A stretch of DNA of 64,000 nucleotides from Pelomonas sp. Root1444 (GCF_001426885.1 NZ_LMFP01000003.1:751306-815305); one strand, 5' to 3'; counted from the first letter of the stretch, positions 8,143-17,481 are shown. Numbers and translations are program-made. Notes: generated by a model from the letters alone, not told the origin.

Positions 8143-9636
8143 ATGACGACGCGCCCCGACCGCAGCGGCCAGCCCTGGGCCTCCATCGACATCGGTTCCA
8201 ACAGCTTCCGGCTGGAACTGGCCCGGCTCTCCGGCGACCGCTACCAGCGCATCAGCTACATCAAGGAAAGCGTGCGCCTGGGCGCCGGCCTCGATGAACA
8301 CGGCATGCTGACCGAGGCCGCCATGCAGCGCGGGCTGGACTGCCTGCAGGCCTTCGGCGAGCAGCTCGTCGGCGTGCCCCGCGAGCGCGTGCGCGCCGTG
8401 GCCACGCAGACGCTGCGCGAGGCGCGCAACCGCAACGCCTTCCTGGCGCGCGCCGAAGCCGCGCTGGGCCATCCGGTCGAGGTCATCTCCGGCCGCGAGG
8501 AGGCCCGCCTGATCTTCGCCGGCGTGGCGCGGCTGCAGCCGTCCGACAAGCCGCGCCTGGTCATCGACATCGGCGGCCGCTCCACCGAGATGATCCTCGG
8601 CCGCGGCCGCAAGCCGCTGCTGGCGGAGTCCTTCGGCGTGGGCAGCGTGGGCCTGTCGATGCGCTTCTTCGCCGACGGCCTCTACACGGAAGAGGCTTTC
8701 CGTGCCGCCCAGGTCGCCGCAGGCGCCGAGCTGGAAGAGGCGCTGACGCTGTTCCGCCCCGAGCTGTGGCAGGAGGCGCTGGGCTCCTCGGGCACGGTGG
8801 GCGCGGTGTCGCAGATCCTTGCCGCCACGGGCCAGACCGATGGCCGCATCACCCCCGACGCGCTGCGCTGGTGCATCGCCCAATGCCTGGCCGCCGGTTC
8901 GCAGGACAAGCTGCAGGTCGCCGGCCTGAAGGACGACCGTCGTCCCGTGGTCGCCGGCGGCCTGTGCATCCTCTACACGCTGCTGGCGCAGTTCGGCATC
9001 AAGGAGCTGCTGCCCACCAAGGGCGCGCTGCGCCAGGGCGTCATCTTCGACCTGGCCGAGCGCCTGCAGCCCCGCGGTGCCCAGGACCCGCGCGCCGGCT
9101 CCGTCACCGAGCTGCAGGAGCGCTTCGGCGTCGACACGGCGCAGGCCGAGCGCGTCGCCGCGCAGGCCGACAAGCTGTACCGCCAACTGGTGCGCAAGCC
9201 GTCCCCGGAGCTGCAGCGCGAGCTGCATTGGGCGGCGGCCCTGCACGAGGTCGGCATGCTGGTCTCCCACCACGACCACCACCGCCACAGCGCCTATGTC
9301 ATCGCCCATGTGGACGCTGCGGGCTTCTCCACCAATCAGCTGCAACGCCTGGCCGCGCTGGCGCTGGGCCAGCGCGGCGGCCTGCGCAAGATGGAGGCGC
9401 AGCTGGCCGACGCCAGCCTGCTGGACCAGCTCATCGCGCTGCGCCTGGCCGTCATCCTGTGCCATGCGCGCACGCCGGTGGCGGTGGCCGCACCCAGGCT
9501 GGAACGGGACGGCAAGCAGCTGACGCTACATTGCCCCAAGAGCTGGTCCGGCGAGCAGGCCCGCACGCGCTTCCTGCTGAAGGAAGAGGCCGAGGCCTGG
9601 GCGCGCACCGGCGTGCTGGCGCTGCTGGTGGCCTAA
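8143..9636 (+). CDS. ppx: Exopolyphosphatase (Ppx/GppA family)
   Basis: The 497-residue protein releases phosphate from the ends of polyphosphate (or removes the 5' phosphate of pppGpp). Signatures are the N-terminal ATPase-fold motif ASIDIGSNSFRLEL, the second phosphate motif LVIDIGGRSTEMILG, and SFGVGSVGLSMRFF. A C-terminal HD-like region (LHEVGMLVSHHDHHRHSAYV) also occurs in E. coli Ppx. No good Shine-Dalgarno lies before ATG 8143; GACAAT at 8129-8134 could be a -10 hexamer. Together with sixA and ppk1 nearby it makes a polyphosphate cluster. Confidence 0.93.
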   Translation: MTTRPDRSGQPWASIDIGSNSFRLELARLSGDRYQRISYIKESVRLGAGLDEHGMLTEAAMQRGLDCLQAFGEQLVGVPRERVRAVATQTLREARNRNAFLARAEAALGHPVEVISGREEARLIFAGVARLQPSDKPRLVIDIGGRSTEMILGRGRKPLLAESFGVGSVGLSMRFFADGLYTEEAFRAAQVAAGAELEEALTLFRPELWQEALGSSGTVGAVSQILAATGQTDGRITPDALRWCIAQCLAAGSQDKLQVAGLKDDRRPVVAGGLCILYTLLAQFGIKELLPTKGALRQGVIFDLAERLQPRGAQDPRAGSVTELQERFGVDTAQAERVAAQADKLYRQLVRKPSPELQRELHWAAALHEVGMLVSHHDHHRHSAYVIAHVDAAGFSTNQLQRLAALALGQRGGLRKMEAQLADASLLDQLIALRLAVILCHARTPVAVAAPRLERDGKQLTLHCPKSWSGEQARTRFLLKEEAEAWARTGVLALLVA

Positions 9637-9660
9637 CGGCCCTCCGCAACGGGGGTTCTA

Positions 9661-9677
9661 CTGTCACGCGCTGACAG
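9661..9677. promoter_or_regulatory. Short inverted repeat before the GFA gene
   Basis: CTGTCA (9661-9666) and TGACAG (9672-9677) form a perfect inverted repeat with a 5-bp centre, 47 bp before the ATG of the GFA-family gene. It is a possible operator; the regulator is unknown. Confidence 0.3.
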
Positions 9678-9723
9678 CGTTGGTCGCGAGGATGGCGGCT
9701 TCCTCAACCACCGCGAGACCGCC

Positions 9724-10128
9724 ATGCTCAAGACCTACACCGGCAGCTGCCACTGCAAAGCCGTGCGCTTCGAAGTCGACCTCGATCTGGCCGCGGGCAG
9801 CGGCCGCTGCAACTGCTCCATCTGCTTCAAGACGCGCAACTGGAGCGCCAGCGTGAAGCCCGACGCCTTCCGCCTGCTGGCCGGCGAGGACGCGCAGAGC
9901 GACTACCAGTTCGGCTCCAACAGCATCCACAACCTGTTCTGCAAGACCTGTGGCGTGCGCTCCTACGGCCATGGCTACCTGGAGCAGACCGGTGGCGCCT
10001 TCGTGTCGGTCAAGCTCACTTGCCTGGACGACGTGCCGCCGGAAGAGCTGGTGAGCACGCCGGTGCAGTACTTCGACGGCCTGCACAACAACTGGTGGAA
10101 CGTGCCCGAAGAGACTCGGCACCTCTGA
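9724..10128 (+). CDS. GFA-family zinc protein (glutathione-dependent formaldehyde-activating-like)
   Basis: The 134-residue protein has the zinc-binding Cys pattern of the family: GSCHCKAVRF near the N-terminus, CNCSIC about 20 residues later, and NLFCKTCGV in the middle. The family was named for S-hydroxymethylglutathione synthase, but most members have no proven function. It lies alone between ppx and the convergent sixA-ppk1 pair. Confidence 0.9.
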   Translation: MLKTYTGSCHCKAVRFEVDLDLAAGSGRCNCSICFKTRNWSASVKPDAFRLLAGEDAQSDYQFGSNSIHNLFCKTCGVRSYGHGYLEQTGGAFVSVKLTCLDDVPPEELVSTPVQYFDGLHNNWWNVPEETRHL

Positions 10129-10155
10129 GCGCGCCTTTCGATGCCGCAAGCATCG

Positions 10156-10240
10156 CCGTTCCCTGGGGGGCTGAGCCCGGCGGGCTCAAGGTGCTCGGCG
10201 AAGGGCTGAGGCGCGAGCCGAAGCGCGGTCTGCAAGACCG
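10156..10240. repeat. Intergenic repeat, copy 1
   Basis: This element shares its ends with 59731-59828: an opening CCGT-CCC-GGGG-GCTGAG block, and a closing block of about 43 bp that includes CGAAGGGCTG, then GAGCCGAAGCGC, and ends in the hairpin CGGTCT-GCA-AGACCG (10226-10240). It lies between the convergent GFA and sixA genes and may also act as a bidirectional terminator. Confidence 0.5.
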
Positions 10241-10281
10241 ATCAGGCTCGCCGCGTTCAGCGGGCGAGATTGAGCGTGGCG

Positions 10282-10743
10282 TCAAAGGGAATCCGGCCCC
10301 TGCACCGCGTGCAGCGTCACCTCGGGCTCGCCGTCGCGCTGGCGCCAGCGCAGCCACCACACAGCGCCCTTCTTCATGGCCCAGTCCTGCTCCACGCCGG
10401 CCAGCAGCTGCGCGGCCAGTTGCCCCAGCGTCGGCTGGTGGCCGCACAGCAGCACCGGCTCGCTCGCCTTGGGCCAGCGTGACGCCTCGATGAGGTTGGT
10501 TATCGGCACGTCAGGCGCGATGGACGGCACGATGCGCATCTCGCGGCCCAGCGCTTCGGCCGTCTGCCGGCAGCGCAGGGCCGGGCTGACGAGCACGCGC
10601 GTCGTCGCCGCCAGTCGGTGGTTCAGCCAGGCCGCCATGCGCCGCGCCTGGCGCTCGCCCTTGTGGGTCAGCGCGCGTTGCAGGTCATCTTGGCCGGGGA
10701 CGGCTATCTCGGCCTCGGCGTGGCGCCACAAGATCAGGTCCAT
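10282..10743 (-). CDS. sixA: Phosphohistidine phosphatase SixA
   Basis: The 153-residue histidine phosphatase has the catalytic RH motif in LILWRHAEAE at the N-terminus, conserved LVSPALRCRQTAEAL, and LLCGHQPTLGQLAAQLL with the second His. SixA removes phosphate from histidine residues of phosphorelay or PTS (NPr) proteins. It starts 12 bp after the stop of ppk1 and is probably its second cistron. Confidence 0.88.
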   Translation of the reverse strand: MDLILWRHAEAEIAVPGQDDLQRALTHKGERQARRMAAWLNHRLAATTRVLVSPALRCRQTAEALGREMRIVPSIAPDVPITNLIEASRWPKASEPVLLCGHQPTLGQLAAQLLAGVEQDWAMKKGAVWWLRWRQRDGEPEVTLHAVQGPDSL

Positions 10744-10755
10744 GTTCGCTCTCCG

Positions 10756-12813
10756 TCAGCTGTAGCGCCGCATCAGCGCCTGTTGGGCGCTGACCGCGCC
10801 GTTGCCGTTCACACGCACCGAACGCCCGTCCGGGCCCAGCTGCCAGGCTTCCATGTTGTCGTGCAGGTAAGGCTGCAGCGCCTCGTCGATGACGCGCTGG
10901 CGCAGCCGCGCATCCAGCACCGGCCAGGCCACCTCGATGCGGCGGAACATGTTGCGGCTCATCCAGTCGGCGCTGGACAGGAACAGCGCTTCGCCTTCGT
11001 CGCCCTCTCTGGGCTCGGCCCAGCGGAAGTAGCAGATGCGCGAGTGCTCCAGGAAGCGCCCGACGACCGAGCGCACCACGATGTTGTCGCTGACGCCCGG
11101 CAACCCTGGCGGCAGCATGCAGGCACCACGCACGATGAGGTCGATCTTGGCGCCGGCCTGGGCCGCGCGCAGCAGGCCGTGGATGAGTTCCGCGTCGGTC
11201 AGCGCATTGATCTTGACGACGATGCGCGCGCCCTTGTAGCCGCCCAGCGCCGCCGCCTCGACCTGGCCCAGCAGCTCGAGCATGCGGCTGTGCATGTTGA
11301 ACGGCGCCAGCAGCATGCGCCGCGGCGCCTTGAACTTGCCCAGCGACGCGAGCTGGCGGAACACCGAGTCGGCGTCGGCGGTCAGGTCGGCGTCGGCCGT
11401 CAGCACGCCCAGGTCGGTGTACAGCCGCGCCGTCTTGGGGTTGTAGTTGCCGGTCGAGATGTGGGCATAACGGCGCAGCTTGGCGCCTTCACGCCGCATG
11501 ATCAGCAGCAGCTTGGCATGGGTCTTGTAGCCGACGATGCCGTACACCACCTGCGCGCCCACGGCCTCCAGCCGCTCGGCCCAGTTGATGTTGGCCTCCT
11601 CGTCGAAGCGCGCCTTCAGCTCGACGACGGCCATGACCTCCTTGCCGCGCCGCGCCGCCTCGATCAGCAGGTCCATCAGCTCCGACTTGGCGCCGGTGCG
11701 GTAGATGGTCTGCTTGATGGCCAGCACGTCGGGGTCGTTGACCGCCTCGCGCAGCAGCTGCACGACCGGCTCGAAGCTCTCGAACGGATGGTGCAGCAGC
11801 ACGTCGCTCTTCCTCAAGCGCTCGAAGATGGACTTGTGGCGCGGCAGCCGGCCGGTGGGCCAGGCCGGCTCGAACGGCTTGAAGCGCAGCGCGGGCGCGT
11901 CGGTCTGGTCGATCAGCTCGTTGAGCCGCACGAGGTTGACGGGGCCGTTGACGCGGTACAGCGCCGCATCGGGCAGGACGAACTGCTGCAGCAGGAACTC
12001 CGACAGCTCGGCCGGGCAGGTGCTGACGACCTCCAGCCGCACCGCGCGGCCGAAGTGGCGCGTCGTCAGGCCCGAGCGCAGCGCATGGCGCAGGTTGGCG
12101 ATCTCCTCCTCGTCCACCTCCAGGTCGGAGTCGCGCGTGACGCGGAACTGCGAGAAGGCCTCGACCTTGCGGCCTGGGAACAAGTCCTCCAGGTGCGCCC
12201 GGATGACGCTGGTCAGCAGCACGAAGGCCTGGCGGCCGTCGCTGAGGTTGGCGGGCAGCTTGATGACGCGCGGCAGCACGCGCGGCACCTTGACGATGGC
12301 GATGCGGTTGTCGCGGCCGAAGGCGTCCTTGCCCGACAGCCGCGCGATGAAGTGCAGCGACTTGTTGGCCACCTGCGGGAAGGGGTGGGCCGGGTCCAGC
12401 CCCACCGGCACCAGCAGCGGCTTGACCTCGCGCTCGAAGAACCGGGACACCCAGCGGCGCTGCGGCTCGTCGCGGTCGGCATGGTTGAGGATGACGATGC
12501 GCCGCTTGACCAGCAGCGGCGTCAGCTGCTCGTTGAAGACGTGGTACTGCTCGTCGATCAGCGCGTGTGCGGCACGGCCCACGCGTTCCACATCCTGGCC
12601 GGTCACGCTGCTGAGTGGGTCGCGGGCGGCGTCCAGCATGTCGGCGAAGCGCACTTCAAAGAACTCGTCCAGGTTGCTCGACACGATGCAGACATAGCGC
12701 AGCCGCTCCAGCAGCGGCACGTCCTCGCGCTGCGCCTGGGCCAGCACGCGGCGGTTGAATTCGAGGATGGCCTGTTCGCGGTTGAGCAGCTTCAGCGGGG
12801 TCGGGTCGGTCAT
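10756..12813 (-). CDS. ppk: Polyphosphate kinase 1
   Basis: The 685-residue enzyme reversibly transfers the gamma phosphate of ATP to polyphosphate. All four Ppk1 regions are present: the N-terminal helical domain (LLNREQAILEFNRRVL, SSNLDEFFEVR), the head domain, the catalytic His in YAHISTGNYNPKTARLYTD, and the C-terminal region with HSRICYF and SADWMSRNMFRRIE. Length agrees with the family (about 690). ATG 12813 matches the conserved N-terminus; a much longer open frame upstream is an antisense artefact over recJ. It is divergent from the RpfE-like gene. Confidence 0.96.
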   Translation of the reverse strand: MTDPTPLKLLNREQAILEFNRRVLAQAQREDVPLLERLRYVCIVSSNLDEFFEVRFADMLDAARDPLSSVTGQDVERVGRAAHALIDEQYHVFNEQLTPLLVKRRIVILNHADRDEPQRRWVSRFFEREVKPLLVPVGLDPAHPFPQVANKSLHFIARLSGKDAFGRDNRIAIVKVPRVLPRVIKLPANLSDGRQAFVLLTSVIRAHLEDLFPGRKVEAFSQFRVTRDSDLEVDEEEIANLRHALRSGLTTRHFGRAVRLEVVSTCPAELSEFLLQQFVLPDAALYRVNGPVNLVRLNELIDQTDAPALRFKPFEPAWPTGRLPRHKSIFERLRKSDVLLHHPFESFEPVVQLLREAVNDPDVLAIKQTIYRTGAKSELMDLLIEAARRGKEVMAVVELKARFDEEANINWAERLEAVGAQVVYGIVGYKTHAKLLLIMRREGAKLRRYAHISTGNYNPKTARLYTDLGVLTADADLTADADSVFRQLASLGKFKAPRRMLLAPFNMHSRMLELLGQVEAAALGGYKGARIVVKINALTDAELIHGLLRAAQAGAKIDLIVRGACMLPPGLPGVSDNIVVRSVVGRFLEHSRICYFRWAEPREGDEGEALFLSSADWMSRNMFRRIEVAWPVLDARLRQRVIDEALQPYLHDNMEAWQLGPDGRSVRVNGNGAVSAQQALMRRYS

Positions 12814-12874
12814 GAAGAAAAGTGTATGAAGCTTGTATGACAGCGCCTTGAAGCCCCCTCGGATAATCGGGGCC

Positions 12875-13762
12875 ATGCACCTGATGATTCCCCATGCCAG
12901 CGCGCTGGACGATGCCGCGCGGCATGCGCTGGCCAGCCTAGCCCTGCCCCACCTGGGCGCCCTGCTGGCCCGGCTGAGCCCCACCGGCACCTGGGGCAGC
13001 GACGAGTTCTCACCCCAGCCGCCGCACCATCTCGCGCTGGCCGCGCTGCGCGGCCAGGCCGAACCGAGCGCCGCGGCCTGGGCGGTCGAGGCCGGCCCCG
13101 AGCTGAGCTGGGCGCTCATGACCCCCGTGCACCTGGCCGTCGGCAGCGACGGCGTCGACGTGTTGCCGCCGTCGGCGCTGCACCTGTCCGAATCCGATGC
13201 GGCCCGCTTCGCCGCGGTGTTGCGCGAGCTGTGGCCCGAGGCCGAGGGCTGGCAGTGGCGGCTGCTGGACGCGACGCGCTGGGCCATCGGCCATGCCAGC
13301 GCGCTGGACGGTTTGGGGGCGGCCAGCATCGAGCGCGCCGCCGGCCGGCCCATCGAGCCCTGGCTGCCCGACAGCCGCGTGCTCCGCCGTTGGCAGAACG
13401 AGGCGCAGATGCTGTTGCACGACCATGCGCTGAACCAGGCCCGCGAGGCGCGCGGCGAGCATGCCGTGAACTCGGTGTGGATCGGCGACATCGGCCGCAG
13501 CAACGGCCGCGCCGCCAGCGTGACCATCGACGCCCGCCTGACCGAGCCGCTGATGAACGGCGACCTCGCCGCCTGGGCCGAGGCCTGGCAGCGCCTGGAC
13601 GCCGGCCCGCTGGCGGCGCTGGCGAAGCAGCCCGACGCGCAGCTGACCCTGTGCGGCGAGCGATTCGCGCGCCACTTCACGCCACAGCCGCTGTCGCTGA
13701 TCGACAAGCTGAAGCGCCGCTGGCAGACGCCCGACGTGGCCGCCGTGCTGGAGGCGCTGTGA
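12875..13762 (+). CDS. RpfE-type conserved protein (phosphoglycerate-mutase-like fold), upstream of recJ
   Basis: The 295-residue protein has no membrane segment or signal peptide. Features include IPHASALDDAARHAL at the start, LSWALMTPVHLAVGSDGV in the middle and HALNQAREARGEHAVNSVWIGDIGR. This pattern fits the conserved family annotated as RpfE-type/COG4255, found next to recJ in Xanthomonas and Burkholderiales; this is recollection and not a search. The function is unproven. ATG 12875 is chosen; 12884 is an alternative. Its stop overlaps the GTG start of recJ by 4 bp (GTGA), so they are translationally coupled. Confidence 0.7.
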   Translation: MHLMIPHASALDDAARHALASLALPHLGALLARLSPTGTWGSDEFSPQPPHHLALAALRGQAEPSAAAWAVEAGPELSWALMTPVHLAVGSDGVDVLPPSALHLSESDAARFAAVLRELWPEAEGWQWRLLDATRWAIGHASALDGLGAASIERAAGRPIEPWLPDSRVLRRWQNEAQMLLHDHALNQAREARGEHAVNSVWIGDIGRSNGRAASVTIDARLTEPLMNGDLAAWAEAWQRLDAGPLAALAKQPDAQLTLCGERFARHFTPQPLSLIDKLKRRWQTPDVAAVLEAL

Positions 13763-15486
13763 AGCTGATCGAACGCGACGTGCCGCCGCGCACCGCCTGG
13801 GCGCTGGAGCAGGCGGGCGTGGCGCCGCTGCTGGCGCGGCTGCTGGCCGCACGCGGCGTGCGTGAGGCCAGCGAGCTCGACGAAAGCCTGCAACAGCTGC
13901 TGCCGCCCAGCGGCCCGAACGGATTGAAGGGCCTGCCCGAGGCTGCGTGCCTGCTGGCTGACGCCATCCAGCACGGCGAGCGCCTCGTCATCGTGGCCGA
14001 CTACGACTGCGATGGCGCCACCGCCTGCGCCGTCATGCTGCGCGGCCTGCGCCTGCTGGGCGCGCGGCCGGAGCAGCTCGGCTACGTCGTGCCCGACCGC
14101 GCGGTGCACGGCTATGGCCTCACGCCCACCATCGTCGACCTGGCGCTGCAGCAGCGACCGGCCCTGCTCGTCACGGTGGACAACGGCATCGCCAGCCTGG
14201 CCGGCGTGGCGCATGCGCGCGCCCACGGCCTGAAGGTGCTGGTGACGGACCATCACCTGCCGGCGCTCGTCGACGACCAGCTCGTCGTCCCCGAGGCGGA
14301 CGCCATCGTCAACCCCAACCAGCCGGGCTGCACGTTCGCGAGCAAGTCGCTGGCCGGCGTGGGCGTGGCCTTTTACGTGCTGCTGGGCCTGCGCGCCGAG
14401 CTGCGCGCGCGCGCCGCCCTGCCCCAGCCCGAGCCGCGCCTGGACGGCCTGCTCGACCTGGTGGCCCTCGGCACCGTGGCCGACGTCGTCAAGCTCGACG
14501 CCAACAACCGCCGCCTCGTCGCGCAAGGCCTCAAGCGCATGCGCGCCGGGCGGGCCCAGCCGGGCGTCATGTCGTTGTTCTCGGCCGCCAAGCGCGACGC
14601 ATCCAAGGCCCAGGGCTTCGACCTCGGCTTCGCGCTCGGGCCGCGCATCAACGCCGCCGGCCGGCTGGCCGACATGACGCTGGGCATCGAATGCCTGACC
14701 ACCGACGATCCCGAGCGCGCGCTGGAACTGGCGACGCGGCTCGACGCGATCAACCGGGAGCGCCGCGAGATCGAGAGCGGCATGCGCGAGATGGCCGAGG
14801 CGCGCCTGGAAGCCCTCGTCGAGGCCCTATCCGGCGCACTGCCACCCGCGGTGGCGCTGTTCGACGCGGACTTCCATGAAGGCGTCGTCGGCATCGTCGC
14901 CTCGCGCATCAAGGACCGCGTACACCGCCCCAGCTTCGTGTTCGCACGCGGTGCCGATGGCCAGCTCAAGGGTTCGGGCAGGTCCATCCCGGGCTTCCAC
15001 CTGCGCGACGCGCTGGACCTCGTCAGCAAGCGCGACCCCGGGCTGCTGGCCAAGTTCGGCGGCCATGCGATGGCGGCCGGCGCGACGCTGGCCGTCGACG
15101 ACATCGGCCGCTTCGCGCTGGCGCTGGCCCGCGTGGCCGAGGAGTGGTTGAACGAGCAGGACCTGACCCGCACGCTGCGCCACGACGGTGCGCTGCCGGC
15201 CGACTTCGCCACGCCCGAAACCGCGCGGCTGCTGGACGCCCAGGTCTGGGGCCAGGGTTTCGAGGCGCCCGTGTTCTGCGACCGCTTCGAGGTCATCTCA
15301 CAGCGGCTGGTCGGCGAGAAACACCTGAAGCTGCGCCTGCGCCAGGGCGGCAAGCTCATCGACGCGATCTGGTTCAACCGCGTCGAGATGCTGCCCGAGC
15401 GCGCGATGCTGGCCTACCGGCTCAGCCTGGACGAATGGCAAGGCCAGCAGCGCGTGCAATATGTGATCGAGGCGGCGCAGCCCTGA
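13759..15486 (+). CDS. recJ: Single-stranded-DNA-specific exonuclease RecJ
   Basis: The 575-residue 5'-3' ssDNA exonuclease acts in RecF-pathway recombination and mismatch or base-excision repair. DHH-family motifs appear in order: VADYDCDGATA (about 79-89), LVTDHHLP (DHH), ALGTVADVVKLD, FALGPRINAAGRL, FHEGVVGIVASRIKD, GSGRSIPGFHL and KFGGHAMAAG. The start is GTG 13759, overlapping the preceding stop, where similarity to the RecJ N-terminus begins. Confidence 0.95.
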   Translation: MKLIERDVPPRTAWALEQAGVAPLLARLLAARGVREASELDESLQQLLPPSGPNGLKGLPEAACLLADAIQHGERLVIVADYDCDGATACAVMLRGLRLLGARPEQLGYVVPDRAVHGYGLTPTIVDLALQQRPALLVTVDNGIASLAGVAHARAHGLKVLVTDHHLPALVDDQLVVPEADAIVNPNQPGCTFASKSLAGVGVAFYVLLGLRAELRARAALPQPEPRLDGLLDLVALGTVADVVKLDANNRRLVAQGLKRMRAGRAQPGVMSLFSAAKRDASKAQGFDLGFALGPRINAAGRLADMTLGIECLTTDDPERALELATRLDAINRERREIESGMREMAEARLEALVEALSGALPPAVALFDADFHEGVVGIVASRIKDRVHRPSFVFARGADGQLKGSGRSIPGFHLRDALDLVSKRDPGLLAKFGGHAMAAGATLAVDDIGRFALALARVAEEWLNEQDLTRTLRHDGALPADFATPETARLLDAQVWGQGFEAPVFCDRFEVISQRLVGEKHLKLRLRQGGKLIDAIWFNRVEMLPERAMLAYRLSLDEWQGQQRVQYVIEAAQP

Positions 15487-15541
15487 GGCGCACAAGCCAC
15501 TGGTAACCGCTCGGCGACGAGGGGCCTGCCAGAATCGGGGC

Positions 15542-16405
15542 GTGAACCTCGACGCCGCCCTCAACGCCGACCTGCACTGCCACTCCGTCATCTCGGATGG
15601 CACGCTGAGCCCCGAGGCGCTGGCCGCACGGGCCAAGGCGGCCGGCGTACAGCTGTGGTCCCTGACGGACCATGACGAGATCGGCGGCCAGCCGCGCGCC
15701 ATCGCCGCGGCCCGCGCCGCGGGCCTGGCCTACCTCACCGGCACCGAGATCTCCGTCAGCTTCGCCGGCCGCGTCGTGCACATCGTCGGCCTGGGGTTCG
15801 ACCACGAGGCGCCGGAGATCGTCGCGGGCCTGCGCGCGACACGCGGCGGCCGCGAGGCGCGCGCCCGTGACATGGCGGCCGGCCTGGCCGAGGCAGGCAT
15901 CCCGGGCGCCTTCGAAGGCGCGCTGCAATACGTCAGCAATCCCGACCTGATCTCGCGCACGCATTTCGCCCGCTTCCTCGTCGACGCCGGCCATTGCAGC
16001 GACATCCCCGAGGTGTTCCGCCGCTTCCTGACCGAAGGCAAGCCGGGTTTCGTGCCGCACAAGTGGGCGGCGTTGAAGGATGCGGTGGGCTGGATCACGC
16101 GCGCCGGCGGTGTCGCCGTCATCGCCCACCCGGGCCGCTACGACTTCACGCCGACCGAGGAGTACGCCCTCATCACCGAATTCATGGCCCACGGCGGGCG
16201 CGGCATCGAAGTGGTCACCGGCAGCCACACACCGGCGGAGTTCGTGAAGTACACCGACACCGCACTGGAGTTCGGCCTGCTGGCCTCGCGCGGCTCGGAT
16301 TTCCACTCGCCCGCCGAGAGCCGCACCGACCTGGGCACACTGCCCCCGCTGGCGGACAAGCTCACCCCGGTGTGGGCCGCGCTGGCTGCAAGGATCCACC
16401 ACTGA
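15542..16405 (+). CDS. PHP-domain phosphoesterase (3',5'-nucleoside bisphosphate phosphatase type)
   Basis: The 287-residue protein has PHP-domain motifs: ADLHCHSVISDGTLSPEAL (metal ligands H-x-H), LTDHDEIGG, GTEISVSF, VAVIAHPGRYDF and a C-terminal GSDFHSP. Such YciV/TrpH enzymes hydrolyse nucleoside 3',5'-bisphosphates such as pAp or cyclic adducts. It starts with GTG 15542, directly after a CAGAAT -10-like hexamer, so a leaderless or near-leaderless message is possible. Its stop overlaps the next gene start by 1 bp; the same two-gene order (yciV-yciO) occurs in E. coli. Confidence 0.9.
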   Translation: MNLDAALNADLHCHSVISDGTLSPEALAARAKAAGVQLWSLTDHDEIGGQPRAIAAARAAGLAYLTGTEISVSFAGRVVHIVGLGFDHEAPEIVAGLRATRGGREARARDMAAGLAEAGIPGAFEGALQYVSNPDLISRTHFARFLVDAGHCSDIPEVFRRFLTEGKPGFVPHKWAALKDAVGWITRAGGVAVIAHPGRYDFTPTEEYALITEFMAHGGRGIEVVTGSHTPAEFVKYTDTALEFGLLASRGSDFHSPAESRTDLGTLPPLADKLTPVWAALAARIHH

Positions 16406-17040
16406 TGGCCCAGCTCTTCGAAGTCCACCCCGACAACCCGCAGCCACGTTTCCTGCGGCAGGCGGCGCAGATGCTGCAGGCCGGCGGCATCGGGGCCATC
16501 CCGACCGACTCCAGCTACGCCTTCGTCTGCCACCTGAACGACAAGACGGCCGCGGAGGCGCTGCGCCGCGTGCGCGGCGTGGACGACAAGCACCACCTGA
16601 CGCTGCTGTGCCGCGACCTGTCGGAGCTGGCCACCTACGCGATGGTGGACAACCGCCAGTACCGGCTGCTGAAGCTGGCCACGCCCGGGGCCTACACCTT
16701 CATCCTGCCGGCCACCAAGGAAGTGCCGCGGCGGCTGTCCCACCCCAGCCGCCGCACCATCGGCCTGCGCGTGCCCGACCACCGCGTCACGCAGGACTTG
16801 CTGGCGCTGTTCGGCGAACCGCTGCTGTCGACGACGCTGATCCCGCCCGGCGACAGCGAGCCGATGAACGACGCGGCGGACGTCTGCGCGCTTCTCGACC
16901 GCCATCTGCAGTTCGTGCTGGACGCCGGCGCCTGCCCGGCCCAGCCGACCACCGTGCTGGACCTCAGCCAGGGCGACGAGCCGGTGCTGGTGCGCCAGGG
17001 GCGGGGCGAGCTCGCCCGCCTGGGGCTGCAGCTCGACTGA
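16405..17040 (+). CDS. Sua5/YciO/YrdC-family protein (YciO type)
   Basis: The 211-residue protein has a YrdC domain with GGIGAIPTDSSYAFVC near residue 30, LTLLCRDLSELATYAMV, and GAYTFILPATKEVPRRLSHPSRRTIGLRVPDH, the nucleotide-binding core of threonylcarbamoyl-AMP synthases. YciO-type proteins resemble TsaC, which makes the intermediate for tRNA t6A. Whether this copy performs that reaction or is the less understood paralogue cannot be told from sequence. It is coupled to the PHP gene by a TGATG overlap. Confidence 0.87.
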   Translation: MAQLFEVHPDNPQPRFLRQAAQMLQAGGIGAIPTDSSYAFVCHLNDKTAAEALRRVRGVDDKHHLTLLCRDLSELATYAMVDNRQYRLLKLATPGAYTFILPATKEVPRRLSHPSRRTIGLRVPDHRVTQDLLALFGEPLLSTTLIPPGDSEPMNDAADVCALLDRHLQFVLDAGACPAQPTTVLDLSQGDEPVLVRQGRGELARLGLQLD

Positions 17041-17205
17041 CGCCCGCCGCTGCGCATCCGGCGCAGCTCATCGTGGGTTTTTGCAGTTCATCCAGCGCCG
17101 CCCGCGCTTGATCGCAGGCGCCTGGAAGGGCGCGGGTCCATTGCCGAAACTGACTCCATCGAACAAGCAATCACGCGGTTCGAAACCCACCGAACGGAGT
17201 CCATC

Positions 17206-17481
17206 ATGAGCAAGCAAACCACCTTCTTCGCAGCCGCTGCCCTGGCCTTCTCTGCCTTCGCCGTGCAAGCCGCGCCCCAGGAAATCGTCAAGCTGGAACG
17301 CGTCGTCGTCACCGGCAAGGCCGTGCGCGAAGTGGCGCAACTGCCGCGCGTCGTCGTGACCGGCCATGCCCAACGCGAAGTCGCCCAGCTGCCGCGTGTC
17401 GTCGTCACCGGCTACAGCGAAGCCACGCTGCTGCGCAACACCACGCTGGCCGCCGCCAAGCCCGCGACCAAGCGCATCTGA
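17206..17481 (+). CDS. Small exported protein with three RVVVTG repeats
   Basis: The 91-residue protein has a signal peptide (about residues 1-23, ending VQA). It then has three near-identical units of about 17 residues, each containing LPRVVVTG or LERVVVTG (residues about 31-70), separated by REVAQ-type linkers, and a basic C-terminus. The V-V-V-T-G string resembles the TonB box at the N-terminus of TonB-dependent receptors, but no barrel follows. No Cys is present. I do not recognise a named family. A Shine-Dalgarno-like GGAG precedes ATG 17206. Confidence 0.75.
   Translation: MSKQTTFFAAAALAFSAFAVQAAPQEIVKLERVVVTGKAVREVAQLPRVVVTGHAQREVAQLPRVVVTGYSEATLLRNTTLAAAKPATKRI

Noticed and set aside
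10756..14526. A minus-strand open frame of more than 1250 codons
   Set aside because: Only the part from 12813 down to 10756 is ppk. The rest is antisense to recJ and the RpfE-like gene, with low-complexity Arg/Ala/Gln-rich translation typical of high-GC shadows.
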